Assembly (NCBI GenBank): GCA_037176905.1
Contig: JBBBWG010029344.1
Coordinates: 5,195 to 53,619 of the forward strand
Reading direction: 5' to 3'
From: Azolla pinnata
Taxonomy: Eukaryota; Streptophyta; Polypodiopsida; Salviniales; Salviniaceae
Length of the DNA: 48,425 nucleotides
Part shown: positions 20,887-32,880 of the stretch, piece by piece
How the letters are laid out: each line of letters starts with the position of its first letter
Position numbering within the stretch: the first letter of the stretch is position 1
Notes under the pieces: generated by a model
The model's input: only the letters and a program-made list of their open reading frames with translations
Told to the model about the DNA's origin: nothing
Databases searched by the model: none
Program-made: the position numbers and the translations under genes

Positions 20887-23800
20887 ATGGGACACCACTA
20901 CGACATAATCGTAGCTAAATCTATCGCCAGAGTCTTGGTACTATCATTATCATTATCATTATCATTATCAGCATTGTCACCAACTCTCTGTGCTTTTCAC
21001 GATGGTGCTGCGATCGGTGCAAAGAGCTCCTCGCTAGACAAGCCTCTCGTTCCGGGGCTCTTCGTATTCGGCGACTCCATCGTCGACCCCGGCAACAACA
21101 ATGACCTTCTTACGCTCGCTAAATCTGACTATTACCCTTATGGCATGGACTTTGTTGGCGGTGCTATCACCGGCCGCTTCTCCAATGGCTACACTCCTGC
21201 TGACTTCATGGGTAAAAAAAGTCGTGATGGGCTCCTCCGCATTGTTATAATCCCATTGCAGTTGCCCTGTCATTTAAGAAGAAAATTCTAACTTTCATAG
21301 ATATGTATAGAGAGATTGGTAATGAATCTTATGATATGTATAGAGCCTGGTAATGAATCTTATGTATGTCTCTCTCTCTCTCTCTCTTTTTTTCTCAAAG
21401 AAATATCCTTCTATCACTTATCAAAGTCATAGCAAAATTACACCAAATATGTAACTTACAAAAAAAAAAAAACTGTCCAAAATCTATCAAAGATTTTAGG
21501 ACATCTCGATAACTTTAGATACTCTCCATATTCTATTTAATGCATGTCCCTTCTTTACCCTAATGATGAATCTTTTTTTGGAAGAAAAAGAAAACTCATT
21601 ATAGTTGCTATTTGACATGAGACATTTAAAATTTTGTGGACGAGATATATACAATAGTAGGCCAATCGTAGACGATAGAAATTTTAATATTACAGTTACC
21701 ATTCGACGGGAGCCACTTTCAAGATTGAAGTTGTAGATGTTTGAGATATAGACACAGATTCTGAGAAGACATTGGTATATCTTTCTTTCTTTTTTGACGG
21801 GGATTATTACGATCGGTTGCGACAGCTCTGAAGCTCGGGTTGCCATTGATCCCCGCCTACAACCACCCTGGCACCAAAGGAAAGAAGATTCTCCACGGTG
21901 TCAACTTTGCGTCGGGGGGCTCAGGGATCGATTCGATGACCGGAAAGCTTATTGTAAGGAGTGGCTTAGACTCCGATTTTACTATGAAGCAGAAGCTAAT
22001 CATCATCATCATCATCATCATCATCACCATCATCATCATGAGCTTATAGATTTGCTGTTTTTGAGTTAAGGTTGCTTTGTAAAACACCTTTTAGATGATA
22101 TATATACTTGCATAACAATGCCTTTGAGTTAAAGTTATTCTGTAAAATATTTACAGATGTTTATATGACAAATTTTAACAAGAGGAAAACACACACCTCA
22201 TGTATAAATAGATAGATTTGATTATCATCTTTGAAAGTCAAACATGATCCATAAGACCAGAAACAACACATTTGGATCTTAACCCTTAAACCTTGAAACC
22301 TAAAAGTGAGTAGTGACTCTTGATGTTCAAGAATTTCAAGGTAAAAAACACAAGTTATGATGGTTTTCTGGTCTCAAGCCCAAAATACAATAGTATATAC
22401 GTAAGGTCTTCCCTGAAATGGTATTTTGTACTGATGACTGTAATATTATACCGCAGGGCCAACTCTTCTCGCTAGAAGACCAGATCGAGCAATTGTGGAA
22501 GACGAAAGAGCAACTGATCTGCTTGATCGGGGCAATTGCGACGGACAAACTGTTAGCTAGGTCAGTCTTCTTGGTGGTAGCAGGATCGAACGATTGGCTC
22601 TCTTACTTCAATGTCCTCATCCCTAATGTCCACTTCACGACTCTCTCCGAATCTGAGCACGGAGATAGGCTAATCCAGAAGCTCATCTCTCACATCAAGG
22701 TGCAGTGCCAAAGTCGATCATTGATCATGTACATCTGTGTGTATGTATGTCTGTTTGTACATAAAGTCTATGCGAAAATTATTTTCGCAAATCAAATATC
22801 CTTTCTTTAGTTACCAGAGCATCAAGATTTAACGTTTTATGTATGTTGTTAAAAAATGCGTATTTTATAAATAGAATATGTTTTGGAATACTCACAACGT
22901 ATTCTACACGTATTTGACGTTCTGGAATTGTTGACATTTTTAAGTCCAATTGAAAAATATCAAAAATGTTTTCTTTTACTAGGGCTATTATTTTAACTTG
23001 AGAGCGAACATTGCTCATTATTTGATTTTCAATAATTTAGAAAATCGTTTTACTCATTTGACAAACCAATATGTCCCCATGCATTGCTATACTACATTGG
23101 TTCTCACCCTGTAATTCTTTTTTTTGTTTTTTCTTAGAGAAGATTCAACATTAGTAAAAGAGGTCTATACCAATAATGAACCATTAATAGAGTGTGAAAT
23201 ATACAATTAAGAGGAAAACACTAGACCCACTTTAATATGGCTTACATACGCAATATTGCCCTTTCAATGCATACAAAATATTTTATCATATTACCGTCTA
23301 ATTCTAACATATTTTTTGTTTATTGTACACAACATATTTATCGTATTGCCCTTTCAATGTACGCAACAAGATGTTCTATCATATTACTCTATAATTCTAT
23401 TATATTGCCCTTTAAATGTATACAACATATTCTGTCATATTTCCCTTTCAATGTATACAATGTATTCTATCATATTGCCCTTTCAATGTATACAATGTAT
23501 TCTATCATATTGCCCTTTCAATGTATACAACGTATTCTATCATATTGCCCTTTCAATGTATACAACGTATTTTATCGTATTGCCCTTTCAATGTATACAC
23601 GTCTGCAACCATGTCATTCACTTGTTATTCTCATTAATCTCATGACAATATATACGCCTTTTCCAATGGCGGTTCGTATTCAGGCCATCTACGAGGCAGG
23701 CGGCAGAAGGATCGTGGTTGCAGGAACCCCCGCTTTGGGCTGCTGCCCCTCTCGGATGCTCGAATACAACACGAACGGGAGTTGTGTCAGCAGCATCAAT

Positions 23801-25057
23801 GACGCGGTGAGCGCTTACAACGATCGCCTCCGTCCTGAGATACTCGCGCTCAATGGCGTGCTCCCGGGCGCGAGGCTCACGTACATCAACATCTATGACT
23901 TGGTATTGGACGCGGCCATGCACCCGGCTCGATACGGTATGAGGGAGAAAGATCTGTGATCTAGATGTGTGCCTCACGTCATTTGCAGTGAGGAGTTGAG
24001 ATCATACCTGTTACGGATCTATTAATGCTGAACAATATTAGAGATTATTAGAGAGAATAGAATGGATGAAGGTTGCTTTAATCATACCAACCACCCTTTT
24101 AGTGAAGGATTGAAAACGAACCAAAATATTATCTATATCCCATAACATCAAACTTCACCTTAAATTATACCTCTGAAATTGACAAGTACGGATCTGGTGG
24201 CGGAGAGCCTAACTGCACTAAAGGAATCTTTAAAGCATTTCAGGACATTGTAACATAATGAAAGGATATAGTTTTAGTTCCCTTTAAATAGGTCAGGTCC
24301 CATTTATAAATATCAATTTCTAGGGTTCTTTTATCATTAGGTGTCTTTATACCTTTATAGTAACCATATGGGTTTGTCCCATCCTAGAACAATAAGTTTT
24401 TTTTTACTTATCTTATCGGTTTTTTCTACTCAGAAGTTGACACGTGCGAATCTGATGGCAAATCGCCTAGCCTCAATATGAGAGTCTATAAAACACCTCA
24501 AGATATCGTAACAAAAAGGAAATAGTTAATCCCCTTTATATAGGTAAAGAGATAGTTAGTCCCCTTCATATATAGGTCAGCTTTTAGGCTCTTGATCATT
24601 AGGCGTGTTCACACTTGTCAAGTGATCATACGGGACTGTTCCAGTCTTAAGATAACCGGTTTCATCTACTTCTTCTACCTTATAATCCAATCAAAACCAA
24701 ACTTGTAAATCGGATCCTAAGGTCATGCCCCCAACACAAGCTTTTTCTATAACGGTACGCGGTTTCAGACACGTGTGCCTTACGGACTCGGGGCCCTTCC
24801 GATGATCTGCAGGATTCAAGACGGGGAATGTGGCGTGTTGCGGGATTGGCAAGTTCCACGGCTTCATCACGTGCGTCCGCGGCATGAAGCCGTGCGACGA
24901 CGTCGAGGACCACCTCTTCTGGGACGCATACCACCCAACTTCCAAATTCTACCCACATCTCATCGACGCCCTCTGGAACAATGGGCCTCCGTACACGTAC
25001 CCCAGAAGCCTGAGAGACGAGTTCGAGGGCGATGTCAACATCCACACGGAGCTGTGA
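20887..25057 (+). CDS. GDSL esterase/lipase (SGNH hydrolase), complete
   Basis: Exons 20887-21211, 21826-21953, 22457-22699, 23684-23936 and 24813-25057 join in phase to 397 residues. Five exons is the usual plant GDSL layout. An N-terminal secretion signal ([17 protein letters not shown]) ends near residue 35. Block I is [14 protein letters not shown] with nucleophile Ser ~64. Block II is NFASGGSG (oxyanion Gly ~139/140). Block III is GSNDW (Asn ~196). Block V is FWDAYHPTS (Asp ~354, His ~357). A paired-Cys motif, VACCGIGKF, precedes block V. All catalytic elements are intact. Family members are secreted or apoplastic hydrolases of ester lipids, cutin or acetylated polymers; the substrate cannot be read from sequence. 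Introns 3 and 4 contain local tandem repeats. The 3' flank begins with CCCTAAA repeats only ~20 bp past the stop. Confidence 0.94.
23240..23605. repeat. 35-bp minisatellite in intron 3 of the GDSL gene
   Basis: Repeats of TATTCTATCATATTGCCCTT plus TCAATGTATACAACG, best preserved at 23400-23600 and increasingly diverged upstream, about ten units. A 35-bp period rotates frames, so the open frame crossing it is accidental. Confidence 0.88.
24170..24665. repeat. diverged tandem duplication, ~255 bp, in intron 4 of the GDSL gene
   Basis: Shared blocks include GAAnTTGACAmGTrCGrATCTG, GTTAGTCCCCTTyATATAGGTC-like sequence and TTATCATTAGGyGT. Copies begin near 24175 and 24430. Origin unknown; could be two copies of a degraded element. 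Confidence 0.6.
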
Positions 25058-25078
25058 ATGGATGTCAGCCTCCAAAAA

Positions 25079-25141
25079 CCCTAAAGCCTAAACCCTAAAC
25101 CCTAAACCCTAAACCCTAAACCTTGAACCCTGAACCTTGAA
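25079..25141. repeat. interstitial plant-type telomere repeats (CCCTAAA)n
   Basis: About six CCCTAAA/CCTAAAC units decay into CCTTGAA variants, starting ~20 bp after the GDSL stop codon, probably within its 3' UTR. Related TTTAGGG words recur at 25979-26037 in the opposite orientation. Confidence 0.85.
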
Positions 25142-25809
25142 CCCTCTGAAAACATATGGTTGCAATATTTTGCCATTGATTGATCTTATGTATAGTACAT
25201 TGTATATCGTAATAAAGATATATTTATTAAATATGTTATATAATTGTACGTTAGACCAATTGGCTAGATCACTTGATTGTGTGAAATGAAACCTTGAAGC
25301 CCTCTGGTAGGCACCACAACCGGAACTCTCGCTCCCCATCACCAAAATTCTTGAATTAGAAAATGAAGCTTTCGCTTTTGTGAGCTTCTGTGTTGCAAAA
25401 GCCCAACAACCAACTATGTCCTCATTGAGCTCTGTGTTTTTACTAGCCTGAGTGGAATTCCTTTGTTCACGACCGATGCGAATTGGGAACGATGTCTCTA
25501 TGAAACATATGTATAGATGTGTTTGGAAGCTGATGTGTGCAGATATAGAGCTTTGCACCATCAGCACAGGCCTAAAAGAAAAGCTTTCGCTTCTATAAAA
25601 CAAAACCCAATAGCATGGAGCTCTGTGTTTTACAAGCCTGATTGGAATTCCTCGTTCGCGGTCGATGCAAAATTGGCTCTACAAACATATAACAAAGCTG
25701 ATGTAGGGCCCTGATTTCCTAAACCCTAATTTGTTAAAAGACTTATCAAAGAGTTTATAAAGCAAAGGTAATCAAATAAATAATGGAAAAGACATTGTTA
25801 ATGAAATAT
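25142..25809. other. intergenic DNA with a ~210-bp diverged duplication
   Basis: GAAGCTTTCGCTT, GAGCTCTGTGTTTT, GCCTGAkTGGAATTCC and GTTCrCGrnCGATGC occur twice in the same order (about 25366-25480 and 25577-25690). No coding exon is recognised. Confidence 0.55.
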
Positions 25810-25890
25810 CGACAGCTGCAGGATTCGAACCTGCGAGGGCGAACCCATTTGATTTCGAGTCAAACGCCTTAACCACTCGGCCAAACTGTC
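25810..25890 (-). tRNA. tRNA-Ser(CGA): tRNA-Ser (anticodon CGA)
   Basis: Read on the minus strand: acceptor arm GACAGTT with AGCTGTC (one G-T pair), D-arm/A-box TGGCCGAGTGG, anticodon stem TTTGA/TCAAA enclosing CTCGAAA (anticodon CGA, reads UCG), a long variable arm TGGGTTCGCCC typical of Ser tRNAs, and T-arm GCAGG-TTCGAAT-CCTGC with an intact B box. The discriminator base is G, as expected for Ser. 81 nt, no intron. A TTTT tract lies shortly downstream for Pol III termination. Confidence 0.96.
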
Positions 25891-27320
25891 TTTGGATATA
25901 TGACTTCATTTAATTAAGTTTAAGTACATTGAAAATACAGAGTTTAGCTTGTAAATCAAGTTTTTAGAGTTTTATAATGTTTAGGGTTTGGGGTTTACCA
26001 TGTTTAGAGTCTAGGGTTTAGGGTTTAAGGTTTATGCCTCAATGAAGTTTAAGTCACTTGAGTAGCTTTTGCATTACAAGTTCGAGGGGGGGCTTTTTCA
26101 GACCTGTGATCTGCACAACAGAATCAGACACTTCATGTCATCTCTCTTTTTTTTCATGAAGCATTGTTCTTGGGGTGGGAATCCGCTTGCTTCGGTGCCG
26201 CCCCTTACTGAAGAGAACAGAGCCGCGGAAATCACACCGAGAAAGTAAAAATACAGATCAAGTCAGTCGGTCTTGCTGGCAAAACGGATGTGTCTTTTTC
26301 CTCGTCTCTGGATTCGCAATCAAGAACCACCCCCCCCCCGATGCAAAATCATTGTTTCTTACGATTCTCTCGACAGCTCTTCTTCGATCAGACGACTAGA
26401 GATTCCAGAGCGAGCTCGCCATCAATGAGCTCCATCGATTCTATCGATTTTTTTTATTACCTTCGCTACATATGAAATGGTTTGAAATCCTCAATATCTA
26501 ACTGGAACAAAGCGAAGAATGCACAGGTGAGATAACGGTGTGTACAGCTTTCATATACTGTGGCACGAAGCAACAGATTAAATTCACAAAGGCCCAGACC
26601 AAATTCCGCATCAACCCCAAAAAATTGCTTGTATTTCCACAGCAAAGTTAATCCATGTCAAGCACCTTCCTGATTACTCCCATATGTAAAAATACTGTCG
26701 ACGAATAGCTATGGTTAACGATGTTCAAATTGTCTTGTGCTAATTCCAATCTTAAAAGAGTGTCTATTAATACACCATCTCAGTTTTCGATCGGTCCTGA
26801 TCGATGTCTAAATCCATCTTTTACTTTTCAATCCCAAGTCATTCAGTATGATGAAAAGATTAATTACAATGCCAAACCTTGTTTCAAGCCACTGCCAAAT
26901 TTACCTTTTACTTCACAATGCCAAGTCATTAGGTACAATGAAGATTAAATTACAATGCCAAAACCTTGTCTCAAGCCACTGCTCTCCTCACATTACAATT
27001 CCAAAGGTTTTTTGTCTCCTGCTTGTGAAGAAAAAAAAGGAAAAAGCCGAAGAGCTCAACACCTTGTCCAGCATTCGCACCTGAAAAAGCTGGATGCTAA
27101 AAACACAAAGTCTTCTCCGTAAACAAACACAAACCAATCAAGAATGATGCATAAAAATGCTAATGTCAAAATGAAAAAGCCGAGACAAATCTCCGCGATA
27201 CAAAGATGGGTCGATTATGTACTCTGGCTTCAAGAGGCGAGGGGAGAAAAAGAATAAAAAAATTCCTCGATGAAACAGCGAATTCGAAAGCTCCGAAGAA
27301 TTCTCTCTCCACCTCTTCTT
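25891..27320. other. region downstream of the CBL gene, no other gene seen
   Basis: Contains scattered TTTAGGG-like words (25979-26037) and a two-copy ~88-bp duplication at about 26813-26985 (ACAATGCCAAaCCTTGTyTCAAGCCACTGC in both). The part next to 27321 should contain the CBL 3' UTR on the minus strand. Confidence 0.5.
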
Positions 27321-30300
27321 TCAAGCATCTTCAACTTGGGAGTGGAACACAAAGCTCGGAAACGTTGTCGTAATGTCTCTGAGAGAAACATAGATGGAAC
27401 AGGAAATTATGTATGGATCGGGCGATTGCAGAAAAAGTATTACCAGCTTCTGAGATGCAAGAGAGATTTTGCAAGCATTAATCCATGAGAAAACAATCAT
27501 ATGCTCACTTTAGATATTGGAGTGTCATGTTCTTCAGAAGAGATGGGTGTTGTAGAACCAAGCTTCGCCACTCATCTCTGTCTATCTTCCCATCAAGCTT
27601 CGTATCTGCCTCTTCGAATGTCTGTGCATATATAACAAAAAGAAGGCATAATTCATGGAGGTCTCCTCCAAGAAAAAACTATCATTGAATCATTCAAAAG
27701 AAAAAGAAGGGAAAAAAAAGTTCATACAAATCTATTGCGCGTAATAATGCTCAAAGACCACATGGAACTGTATCATTATTGAATGTTTACTATGTAAATC
27801 CCCCAAATTATTCACTTGAACCAATTAAAAGAACTGATATGAATCTATTTGCTGTAACAATATTCAAAGATCTAATTCACAATTTCTAGTAACATGGCAA
27901 ATTTAGTATTACCATATAGAAGCATAATTCTAATCATGAACTCCAACACAAACAACAATATAGCTCAAATATATATGCAAAATGCTTAAATCTGCATGAA
28001 ATCATATATACTATTTTCAAATCTTATTATTATCAAATAGAAACTTAAAATCTGCAAACTAGCTCAGAATTATATGAAACATTTATGCTTAAATCTACAC
28101 AAAACATAATATATACTTTGTGAAAAATAGTATAATGATCAAACAGAAACTTATATAGACAATCTAGTTTGAATAAACGTCATTTATTATGGTTAAATAT
28201 GTACACCCTTATACACTCTCATGAAATCCACCAACAATCTGGTTCAAATAAATGTGGTTAAATATGTAAAACCTTATATACTATCATGAACTCCAAAATC
28301 TAGCTCAAATACATGTGTAAAATAATGCTTAAATCTCTCTAAAATCATGTACACTATGTCAAATCAGCGGAAAGAAATTGAGACAAAAGGAATTTTACCT
28401 TGTCAATAATAGTCTCTATGGCATCATCCGACAGATTCATGCCAGATTCTGCTAGTGTGGCCATTACCATCCGTTTAACCTGGCATTATTATTTCAGACT
28501 ATGATGGGTATGACAATAAAAAAGGCAAAACCAAATATAACTTCTTCCCCATTGTGGGGACGTAATGCAGTATATTAGATCCCTTTTCTCCCTTTATTTC
28601 TTTGAACTTCCATGATGTAAGTATCAACTTTTATAACCAGAACTGAATTTCACTCACACAATGTGGAAAATAAAGCAGTAAATGAGATCCAATTTTCTTT
28701 ATTCTTGTACGTACCTCTTTTCTTTCAATAAAGCCCTGTTGTTCGAGATCGTATAGTTGAAATGAAACTAATGAAATCACAAACAAAAACAATTTCACTC
28801 GATTGATGTGTGTAACTTCACACAATGAAAGATTATCATTGAGTGAAAAAAAGCTATTTTTTTGTTCTAAAATCGGTTCTGGGTTCTATGTATGAAGATA
28901 CAAACTTAACATACAGTCGATTTTATCTTCACAAGAGGCATTGGGATGGAAAACTGACAATTGGCGAGCAAATTCACCAAACCCTAACACTCCTTTATTC
29001 TTGGTGTCGAACAGATTAAATACCTGAAACAAGAATAGAATATCCGTTGAAGGGAGACAACAAAAATGCCGCTTAAAAATGAAGTGCTATAGCATTCCCA
29101 TGCTCTCCGTCAAAAAAAGCAAAAACGAATTTCTAGAACTTTAGGTGAAAGTTATCACATAACAGCAAAAATAATACTCACTCGGTCTGCAAATAAGCTC
29201 TGCTTCTTGTTGTTCTTGAAAAGGGCCAACTGGAACTCTTCCTAGCCACACCAAATCAAGAATAAAAAAAACATATACATGCATTCGAAACACCTCTTTT
29301 GAAACATCTATATGAAATGAAAGTTTATCCTACGACATTTTATCCTTAAATCATATATCAAAACAAAAATTGCTCCTGATAAGGTTGATTTTCATGCACA
29401 TGAACACAACTACAACCAAATTGAACCAGTTTTCTTGTTTCCCTGTTATTATGTATTAATTGATCAACTAACCTTATGGATCATCCCATCACTGGTGCCA
29501 CTGCTTATCTTCTTAAATAGCTCATACAAGGCCTCAACTTCACTTACTGTAACTGCCGAAAAAAAACAAATATTTTAGAAGGTCAGCCCGATACACATGA
29601 AACAGTAAGAATTCACCTCTGAAAATATTCAGACTACAATCAGTTCACAATCACTGACATATAATCACTCACATTAACCAATGTACATCACTTCAGAATA
29701 TCTCAAATGCATGTGCTAGTTCAAAATAGTTGCACCACAATCAATCACATGCATTACAACCGTTCACACAAACATACATTGCATGCGTTAGCTCAAACAC
29801 ATTACTTTCACATTGCTTCATAGTCATTCCCATTTGTTACTTTTGATATAAGAAGCTTCAGACACATACATTTCTTCTCATCAATTTGCATACATTACTT
29901 TCTATCCATTCACATACACTACTTCCCACTCAATAACTTTACATTACTTCCCTTCCAATTGCTTTGCATTACCTCCCAACCAATTGCTTTACTTTACTTC
30001 ACATCCATTTGGATACATTACTTCCTACTCAATAACTTTACATTACCTCACGTCCATTCATCTATGATTCTTCCCATCCATTCGCCTACATAATTTCCAT
30101 CCGTTATGGTACGACACATTCTTTCATTAACATTACTTCCAATCCATTCGGTTATGCTACATCCCTTCTAATTGCTTTGTATTACTCCCATCCATTCCTA
30201 TGTTAGTTCTCATCCATTGAGCTTGCATATGATACTTCAAATCCATTCACGTTCATTACCATAATTCACATAGATTACAATCCATACAAAAAGCATGCAT

Positions 30301-30864
30301 TACTGCCCATTCATTTTCCCATCGATTCGCACACATTACCATAATGCACATGGATAGCTTGCCTCCATAAGCACACATCACGACCCATTCATTCACATGC
30401 ATCACTTCACATTCACTTACATATATCAGATCATGTAACATTAGTGCACATTATCTTCAGATTATACTAGCTTCTTGTACATCCCTTCTTATTCCATATC
30501 CCATCCATCCATTCCTGCATGCACATCGCCTCCCACCCATCATGCGTAGATAATAGAAGTTTCCACACATTACCTTGCTTTGATTCAAATTTTAGTTCAT
30601 CAAATTCGAATCAAATTGCCTTTAGTTGGCATCGGTTCAGATCAGAATCTGGCACTAGTCTTTATTTATCAACATTATGTCATACGGGTGAGGTATTGGC
30701 GATGAACTTACACACAGTTTCGCTTGCTATTATCTCAGGGTCTTCATGAGTGTGGTAGTACGGTTTTGAGTCGAAACAGCTAAATACCTCACAGCACATA
30801 AACTTAACTCCATCCAAACAATGAAACATTCTTAGGTTGTCAGATCTTCACCGTTATCTCCCAT
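27321..30864 (-). CDS. CBL: calcineurin B-like (CBL) calcium sensor, CBL2/3 type; first exon tentative
   Basis: Seven conserved exons, in transcript order 29546-29473, 29241-29182, 29023-28915, 28767-28715, 28479-28399, 27621-27509 and 27378-27321, join in phase. They begin (V)[16 protein letters not shown]-hand regions follow: [14 protein letters not shown] (one residue shorter than usual), [24 protein letters not shown] and [12 protein letters not shown]. The C-terminus has [19 protein letters not shown], whose FPSF serine is the CIPK phosphorylation site in the family. Family members bind Ca2+ and recruit CIPK kinases to membranes. The ~40-residue N-terminal exon that normally carries membrane targeting is not found. 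The only phase-compatible ATG I see is at 30864 in a 13-nt coding piece (MGDN, donor after 30852), giving 186 residues against ~226 usual. Identity is firm; the start is weak. Confidence 0.88.
29640..30545. repeat. degenerate ~27-bp repeat (CATTACTTCCCATCCATTC words) in the CBL 5' intron
   Basis: TACATTACTTCCCATCCATTC-like words recur about thirty times with strong divergence. It fills most of the space between the first conserved CBL exon and the candidate start exon. Confidence 0.75.
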
Positions 30865-31559
30865 GCCTTCCAGTGATCCATAGCACTGAAGAAAACAGAG
30901 AACTTACCATGTTAGTGAGCAGATAGATCCTTTATCCGTACCAAAAGAAATTGGAGCTTGATAAGAATATATGCAATTGAGATTGTGTAACATAAAAATT
31001 CAAGGGCTTTTACTGATAGACATGACGTTCATTCACGATTAAAGGTTTTTCCAAAGGAAAAGGGAATCATCTGGCTTGGAAAACACATAAGAACATTATA
31101 CGAACCAAAACTGATGAATCACAACAAAAAAAGATGTTTTATTGAGAATGTTGGGTTTCGATAAAAACACAAATTCATGGAATGATCTGCAGATTAACTA
31201 TAAAAATTTGAGCGGATTGTAACTTGTTTCCATCGGTGTGAAAAGCCCAAAACCCAAAAGAACAACAAAACAATGCCTTGATTTTTATGTCAATCCGACC
31301 AACAAAGTATCTTTTAGGTGTATGAAATTCAGAAAAGGAACAAATTTTGAATAGAAAGGAGAATGAAGAAAAATCAAGGAATTCCGTGGTCGTATATACA
31401 AAATCGGATGACAACACAAATGTTCAAAGGTGTGCAAGAAGATGCGGAAAAAAGGCATACATAATCATTATTTTTTAAGATTCTGAAAAGCATAACTTAA
31501 GGAAAAAATAAGTAAACCATTGCCAAGATCTGATGGATATCGGAAGCTTCAGATTATAC

Positions 31560-31590
31560 ACTGAAAGAGAGAGGAGGGGAGGGAGGGAGG

Positions 31591-31624
<34 letters not shown>

Positions 31625-31800
31625 AGGGAGATCCAAGGGAGTAGGAAGGATTACCTTGTGTTTTGGTAAGACAAATTTTGATGATTGGAGGAGAAAATAG
31701 AGATGGATCTACAACAAGAAAGCAGATGAAAAACTGCACTATGTTCCAGAGAGAGAGAGAGAATCCAGCAGCTCCTTTCAGTTTATTTGTTTAGTTTATT
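31560..31800 (-). promoter_or_regulatory. probable 5' leader/promoter of the CBL gene
   Basis: CT/GA-rich sequence (GA run 31562-31625) and a good minus-strand splice donor, CACAAG|GTAATCC, at 31655/31654. The exon ending there is open back to about 31780 but lacks an ATG, so a non-coding leader exon is likeliest. Its donor phase would fit the first conserved CBL exon. Confidence 0.45.
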
Positions 31801-31949
31801 GCAATGGAAACTCTGAGCTGTGCCATTAAACGCCGGCATCCATGAGAATCAGAAGAGATGTGGAGGGGGTAAGGAGATGAGAGAGAAGGGTAGCAGAAGG
31901 AGATATTGAAAACATACTAAAAATAGAGAGAGGTGAAATAGGCAAAGGG

Positions 31950-32880
31950 CAGAGATGTGAAATAGCAAGAAGGTAGTTGGAGCTTAGGGGTTAGGGTTAT
32001 TAGGGTTAGGATTAGGGTTAGGGTTAGGATTATAGGTTTAGGGTTAGGATTATAAGGTAGAGTTAGGGTTATAGGGTTAGGGTTAGGGTTAGGGTTAGGA
32101 TAGTGTTAGAGCCAGGGCTAGAGCTGTGAAATAGCAAGAAGGTAGTTAGAGCTTAGGGGTTAGGGTTAGGGTTAGGGTTAGGGTTATAGGGTAAGGATTA
32201 GGGTTATAAGGTTAGGGTTAGGGCTATAGGGTTAGGGTTAGGATAGCGTTAGAGCCAGGGCTGGCATATTCATTGAAATGCTCAGTATCTTCTTCACTGT
32301 GATGGTGATTATTTTTTGGTGTAGAGTTAGGGTTAGGGTTAGGGTTAGGGTTTAGAGCTTGGGCTCGGATCAAGGTTAGGGTTAGCATAGGAGCTAGAGT
32401 TAAGAGTTGGGGCTGGCATATTTTACCAAAATGCCCTTCAATCTAGATATCTTCTTGACTTTGTGATGGTGATTACTTCTGGTTTTGGCTTGACTCGAGT
32501 TAGGGTTTAGCTTGGGCTAGGATCAGGGTCAGGGTTTAGTATCACGATTAGAGTTAGGGTTGGGGTAATTGCCAGAATGCCCTTCAATCTAGATATCTTC
32601 TTGACCATGATGGTGATTATTGCTAGTTTCAGCTCGAGGCGAGTTAGGGTTAGGGGTAGAGCTTGGGCTAGGATTAGGGTTAGGGTTAAGGTTAGGATTA
32701 AGGAGTTATAGTTAGGGCTGCCATATTTTTCAGAATGCCCTTCGATCTAAATATCTTCTTGACCATGATGGTGATTAATGTTGGTTTCGGCTAGAGCAGA
32801 GTTAGGGTTAGGGTCAGTGCTTGGGCTAGGGTTAGGGTTAGGGTTAGGGTTAAAGCCTTGGCTAGGATTAGGATTAGGAC
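31950..32880. repeat. composite array of TTAGGG-type tracts with conserved spacers
   Basis: Tracts of TTAGGG, TTAGGA and GCTAGGG hexamers alternate with a conserved spacer containing GCCCTTCAATCTAGATATCT and GACCATGATGGTGATTA. The marker GATGGTGATT occurs at 32301, 32465, 32609 and 32767. An earlier pair shares TGTGAAATAGCAAGAAGGTAG (31956, 32125). The hexamer form differs from the CCCTAAA repeats at 25079. Confidence 0.9.

Noticed and set aside
31655-31739. Coding first exon for the CBL starting at 31739
   Set aside because: The phase fits, but the frame begins with GTG and has no ATG before an upstream stop.
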